Below, piece by piece: positions 12,688-15,790 of a stretch of DNA of 15,790 nt. The translations under genes and the position numbers were made by a program. Origin of the DNA: Myxococcales bacterium UBA5297 (GTDB lineage: Bacteria; Myxococcota; Myxococcia; Myxococcales; UBA5297); contig DHSB01000195.1 of the NCBI GenBank assembly GCA_002408385.1, positions 4,638 to 20,427 of the forward strand, in the 5' to 3' direction. Within the stretch, counting starts at the first letter, position 1. Each line of letters starts with the position of its first letter. The notes under the pieces were generated by a model. It searched no databases. It was not told the DNA's origin and worked only from the letters and a program-made list of their open reading frames with translations.

Positions 12688-14375
12688 AGCTGGGAATCCG
12701 CGCTCGCCTTGTCGGTATCTCGGCCCTCGCGGTGGCGCTGCTCGCCACGCTCGCCTGGCTGCAGGCGCCGCGGCTCATCGAATCGCTCCTGGCCCCCGAG
12801 GACGCGCTGCGCGCCCGTGCCGGGGAAATCGCCCGCGCCGCCGCTGCGCGAGACCCTGCCGAGCCCTGGGGGCAGCTTGTCGCCCGCCTCGAGGAGCCTG
12901 GCGCTTGGGCCGTCTTCGACAGCGACGGGCGTCTGCTCTTCGACTCCTCGGGCAGCCCGGTTGCCCCAGCCCCGCGCGAGCGGCCGTTCGAGATTTTGCG
13001 CGATGCGGCCAGCGGGCGACGGGCGGCGGTGGCCTCGGCCGCTTTCGAGAGCCCCGGGGGGCGCGGCACGGTCCAGCTCCTCGCCCCGCTGCCGGACACC
13101 GATGGCGCGGTCTTGCGCCTGCGCTGCGCCATCGTGCTCGCGGCCCTGCTCGCGTTCGCCCTCGGCGGCGCGCTCTCCTGGCTCGCCGCGCGCTGGACGA
13201 TGGGCGTCCTCGGCGCGCTCGCCCACGCGGTGCGCCGGATGGCCGGAGGAGACGAAGCGTTGCGGGCCCGTAGCGCCCGAAGCGACGAGCTCGGGGAGCT
13301 CGGCCGCGCCGTCGACGAGCTGGCCGAAAGCTTGTCGGCGGCGCTGCGCGAGCTGCGCGACGAGCGCGACCTGCTCAGCGACGTGCTCGAGACGCTGCAG
13401 GAAGGCGTCCTCGTGCTCGGCTCCCAGGGCCGGATCGAACGGGTCAACCCGGCGCTGCGCGAGATGCTGCTGCTGCCGCCCGAGGTCCACGGGCGTCTGC
13501 CGCTGGAGGTCCTCCGCAGCTCCGACCTGCAGGAGCTGCTCGTGCGCGCCCGCCGCGCGCCGAGCTCGGCCGAGCTCGAGTTGCCGGGGATCAAGCCAAG
13601 GCGGGTGCTCGCCCGCGCAGCCGCGCTCGGCACGAGACAGGGCGGCCTGCTGGTCACCTTCGTCGACATCACCAACGTGCGCCACCTCGAGACGCTGCGC
13701 CGCGACTTTGTCGCCAACGTCTCGCACGAGCTGCGCACCCCGGTCGCCGCCATCGGCTCGGCCGCCGAGACGCTCGACGCCGGCGCGCTCTCCGATCCGG
13801 CCGCGGCCGCCCGCTTCGTGGGCATCATCGAGCGCAACGCCGAGCGGATGAGCCGCTTGGTCGACGATTTGCTCGACCTGGCGAAGATCGAGTCGAAGGA
13901 GCTGCACCTCAAGCCCGAGCCGCTCGATACGCGGGCAGCCACCGACCAGGCGATAGCCCTGCTCAGGCACCGGGCCGACAGGCGAGGGATCGGGCTGCAG
14001 ACGGCGATCGCCGCTTCGGCCTGGGTGCTCGCGGACCGGCGCGCCCTCGAGCAGATCCTCGCCAACTTGTTGGACAACGCCGTCAAGTACAGCCCCGAGG
14101 GCAGCCGCGTCCTCGTGCGCGCCCGCCCCGAGGGCTCGCGCCTGCGCATCTCGGTCGAGGACGCGGGCCCGGGCATCGACGCCCGGCACCTTGCCCGGCT
14201 CTTCGAGCGCTTCTATCGCGTCGACCCGGGCCGCTCGCGCGAGCTCGGTGGGACCGGCCTCGGGCTCTCCATCGTCAAGCACCTCGTCGAAGCGATGGGC
14301 GGCTCGGTCGGGGTCGAGAGCGAAGCGGGCAAGGGCTCGACGTTCTACTTCGAGCTGCCGGTGGCCGAGCGCTGA
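12684..14375 (+). CDS. phoR: Phosphate regulon sensor histidine kinase PhoR
   Basis: This inner-membrane kinase controls PhoB by phosphorylation and dephosphorylation. The 563-residue protein has TM1 (about 7-27), a periplasmic segment of roughly 120 residues (28-146), TM2 (147-169), a HAMP-like region (170-223), a PAS domain (about 226-330) with the [20 protein letters not shown] opening seen in PhoR proteins, HisKA (338-405) with His348 in [10 protein letters not shown], and an HATPase domain with the N box [10 protein letters not shown] (461-470), DAGPGI (493-498), FERFYRVD and [10 protein letters not shown] (522-531). The sizeable periplasmic part is longer than in E. coli PhoR, which is nearly all cytoplasmic, and resembles the PhoR/ResE style of other phyla. 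The start is ATG 12684, overlapping phoB by four bases. A terminator follows 25 nt after the stop. Confidence 0.9.
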   Translation: MKLGIRARLVGISALAVALLATLAWLQAPRLIESLLAPEDALRARAGEIARAAAARDPAEPWGQLVARLEEPGAWAVFDSDGRLLFDSSGSPVAPAPRERPFEILRDAASGRRAAVASAAFESPGGRGTVQLLAPLPDTDGAVLRLRCAIVLAALLAFALGGALSWLAARWTMGVLGALAHAVRRMAGGDEALRARSARSDELGELGRAVDELAESLSAALRELRDERDLLSDVLETLQEGVLVLGSQGRIERVNPALREMLLLPPEVHGRLPLEVLRSSDLQELLVRARRAPSSAELELPGIKPRRVLARAAALGTRQGGLLVTFVDITNVRHLETLRRDFVANVSHELRTPVAAIGSAAETLDAGALSDPAAAARFVGIIERNAERMSRLVDDLLDLAKIESKELHLKPEPLDTRAATDQAIALLRHRADRRGIGLQTAIAASAWVLADRRALEQILANLLDNAVKYSPEGSRVLVRARPEGSRLRISVEDAGPGIDARHLARLFERFYRVDPGRSRELGGTGLGLSIVKHLVEAMGGSVGVESEAGKGSTFYFELPVAER

Positions 14376-14400
14376 GGAGGCCTCGGGGAAGCGAACAGCC

Positions 14401-14457
14401 GGTCGCCGTCAGAGGCGCCACCTCCGAGCGCCCGAGCCGCCAGGCGACCACTTTTTT
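14401..14457 (+). terminator. Terminator after phoBR
   Basis: GGTCGCC (14401-14407) and GGCGACC (14443-14449) pair, and the right arm is followed two bases later by six Ts (14452-14457). The loop is long (35 nt) and may itself fold. The T-run just after a GC stem and 25 nt past the phoR stop supports a transcript end. Confidence 0.55.
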
Positions 14458-14700
14458 CGCCAAAGATGCCCGAGAAGGCCCCTGGCTGGCCCCCAGAGCG
14501 ATCTTGCCCCCCCAGGCTTGCCTTCAAATACGACTGGCGCTCGCAAGGCGCTCCTGGCGCCATCCCGGGGCCTGGTGGGCGCCTCCCAGAGCAGCCGCCA
14601 AGCGCGCGTATTTACGATGGCTTTTCTCCTGCCCGGGGCACCCCGGAGTCAGGGCGCGACAGGCCCCCGCGCCCTGGGGCAGCCGCTTCTTTGTTCGAAT
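14458..14700. other. Spacer between phoBR terminator and Pho box
   Basis: No gene is seen. It contains a CCGGGG-CA-CCCCGG palindrome (14633-14646) and a perfect 9-bp hairpin (14650-14676), both directly upstream of the pstS regulatory site. Confidence 0.5.
14650..14676 (+). terminator. Strong hairpin upstream of the Pho box
   Basis: CAGGGCGCG (14650-14658) and CGCGCCCTG (14668-14676) pair perfectly around a nine-base loop, with the stem ending 24 bp before the first Pho repeat. GGGCAGCCGCTTCTTTGTT follows. It may be a second terminator insulating the pstS promoter from phoBR read-through, or a regulatory site. Confidence 0.4.
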
Positions 14701-14719
14701 CTGTCACACATCTGTCACA
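14701..14719 (+). promoter_or_regulatory. Pho box (PhoB-binding direct repeats) upstream of pstS
   Basis: Two identical CTGTCACA octamers (14701-14708 and 14712-14719) are separated by CAT, giving the 11-bp period of PhoB half-sites. Against the E. coli consensus CTGTCATAWAWCTGTCAY the site matches 16 of 18 positions. It begins 71 bp before the pstS start codon. In E. coli the box takes the place of the -35; the -10 expected about ten bases on is not clear here (CTAGCT at 14728-14733 is weak). Confidence 0.85.
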
Positions 14720-14771
14720 TGGACGCGCTAGCTCTGCTCGCGCCCGATGAGCGGGCCAGGAGGCGGAACAA

Positions 14772-15790
14772 ATGCGTAGCGCAATCGCAATCGCTGCGGC
14801 GGCGGTGTTGGCCCTGCCGGCATGCAAGAGCAACCAGGTTCGCATCAGCGCGAGCGGCTCGAGCACGGTCTTCCCCATCACCGAGGCGATGGCCGAGGAG
14901 TTCGGCAAGAGCCACCCGGACATCCGGGTCACCGTGGGCATCGCCGGCACGGGCGGCGGCTTCAAGAAGTTCTGCGCCGGCGAGACCGACCTGTGCGACG
15001 CCTCGCGGCCGATCACGCCGACCGAGGTCGAGCAGTGCCGGGCCGGCGGCGTCGAGTACCTCGAGCTGCCGGTCGCCTTCGACGGCATCGCCGTGGTGGT
15101 CAACCCCAAGAACGACTGGGCCGAGGAGATCACCGTCGCCGAGCTCGCCAAGCTGTGGGCCCCTGCCGCTCAGCGCACCGTGACCCGCTGGAGCCAGGTG
15201 CGCGCCGGCTGGCCCGACAAGGAGATCCACCTCTACGGCCCCGGCGTCGACTCCGGCACCTACGACTACTTCACCGAGGCGATCGTCGGCCAAGAGCACT
15301 CGAGCCGCGGCGACTACACGGCGAGCGAGGACGACAACGTGCTCGTCCACGGGGTCGCGCGCGACGAGCTCGGCCTGAGCTTCTTCGGCCTCGCCTACTA
15401 CTCGGCGAACCGCTCCCAGCTTCGCGCCCTGCCGGTCGACGACGGCAAGGCCGAAAACGGCGACGGCCCGATAGCCCCCAGCGTCGAGACGGTGCGCGGC
15501 GGCTCCTACCAGCCGCTGTCGCGGCCCGTCTTCCTCTATGTGTCCAAGGGGGCGCTCGAGCGCTCGGAGGTGCGCGCCTTCGTCGACTTCTATCTCGCCA
15601 ACGCCGAGAAGCTCGTCGCCCGCGCCGGCTACGTGCCGCTGCCACAGGCGGCCTACGCGCTCGCCAAGAAGCGGGTGGACGGGCGCGTGACCGGCTCGGT
15701 CTTCGACGGCAAGGGCTCTCAGGTCGGCGTCTCGGTCGAGAAGTTCCTCGAGCCGGCAGGCTCGGCCCCGGCCGACAAGGCCGCGGCGAA
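14772..15790 (+). CDS. pstS: PstS-family phosphate ABC transporter substrate-binding lipoprotein (3' partial)
   Basis: PstS captures inorganic phosphate outside the inner membrane and hands it to PstCAB, which also informs PhoR of phosphate supply. The frame opens at ATG 14772, eight bases after AGGAGG (14758-14763), and is still open at the window end (339 codons). It starts with a lipoprotein signal peptide whose lipobox LPAC gives Cys18 as the lipid-modified residue. Anion-binding landmarks are SGSSTVFPI (28-36), [20 protein letters not shown] (57-76), ASRPI (77-81) and [13 protein letters not shown] (155-167). The pattern fits the SphX/TIGR02136-type PstS rather than the E. coli form. The length already nears the family's, so only a short tail is probably missing. 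The Pho box upstream and phoBR before it support the assignment. Confidence 0.9.
   Translation, partial: MRSAIAIAAAAVLALPACKSNQVRISASGSSTVFPITEAMAEEFGKSHPDIRVTVGIAGTGGGFKKFCAGETDLCDASRPITPTEVEQCRAGGVEYLELPVAFDGIAVVVNPKNDWAEEITVAELAKLWAPAAQRTVTRWSQVRAGWPDKEIHLYGPGVDSGTYDYFTEAIVGQEHSSRGDYTASEDDNVLVHGVARDELGLSFFGLAYYSANRSQLRALPVDDGKAENGDGPIAPSVETVRGGSYQPLSRPVFLYVSKGALERSEVRAFVDFYLANAEKLVARAGYVPLPQAAYALAKKRVDGRVTGSVFDGKGSQVGVSVEKFLEPAGSAPADKAAA

Noticed and set aside
12585..14282. Long minus-strand frames opposite phoR
   Set aside because: They are shadows of the phoR reading frame. Every kinase motif is on the + strand.
1..15790. CRISPR array, tRNA, rRNA, insertion sequence or phage genes
   Set aside because: No regular spaced repeats, no cloverleaf with a TTCGAATC-like arm in context, and no transposase or integrase motifs were found on reading both strands.

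Overview
The window is visibly GC-rich bacterial chromosome with dense, ordinary housekeeping-type genes on both strands. It shows no phage, transposase, CRISPR or tRNA/rRNA signal. A PEGA-domain periplasmic protein, a signal peptide peptidase fused to an outer-membrane-barrel-like domain, and an extended RluA-type enzyme suggest a Gram-negative bacterium, perhaps of the Myxococcota/deltaproteobacterial kind. That placement is inference from protein style, not from a marker gene.

Layout, left to right. A partial RluA-family pseudouridine synthase gene (+) enters from the left edge and converges on a flavin reductase-like gene (-), with a strong stem-loop between them. A 169-bp palindromic element then precedes a HAD-family hydrolase (-). 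Next come a long form of glucosamine-6-phosphate deaminase NagB (-) and a small DUF488/YeaO-like protein (-). Divergent from the latter is a glycerophosphodiester phosphodiesterase (+), followed by a two-membrane-segment coiled-coil protein of unknown function (+). A 507-bp spacer with repeats separates these from a barrel-SppA fusion (-) and a PEGA-domain protein (-).

The right third is a phosphate-starvation module. PhoB and PhoR overlap by ATGA. A T-tailed terminator follows phoR, then a near-consensus Pho box (two CTGTCACA repeats, 11-bp period), and then a PstS phosphate-binding lipoprotein gene that runs off the right edge. PhoR should sense phosphate status with the transporter, phosphorylate PhoB, and PhoB should activate pstS (and presumably pstCAB/phoU beyond the window) at the Pho box. 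The glycerophosphodiesterase could feed phosphate/glycerol salvage, but it carries no visible Pho box, so the link is only thematic.

No obviously new multi-gene system is visible. The items most worth a second look are the barrel-SppA fusion, the Asp-to-Arg change in the NagB active-site motif, the palindromic element next to the HAD gene, and a short hairpin-forming motif found in three intergenic places.
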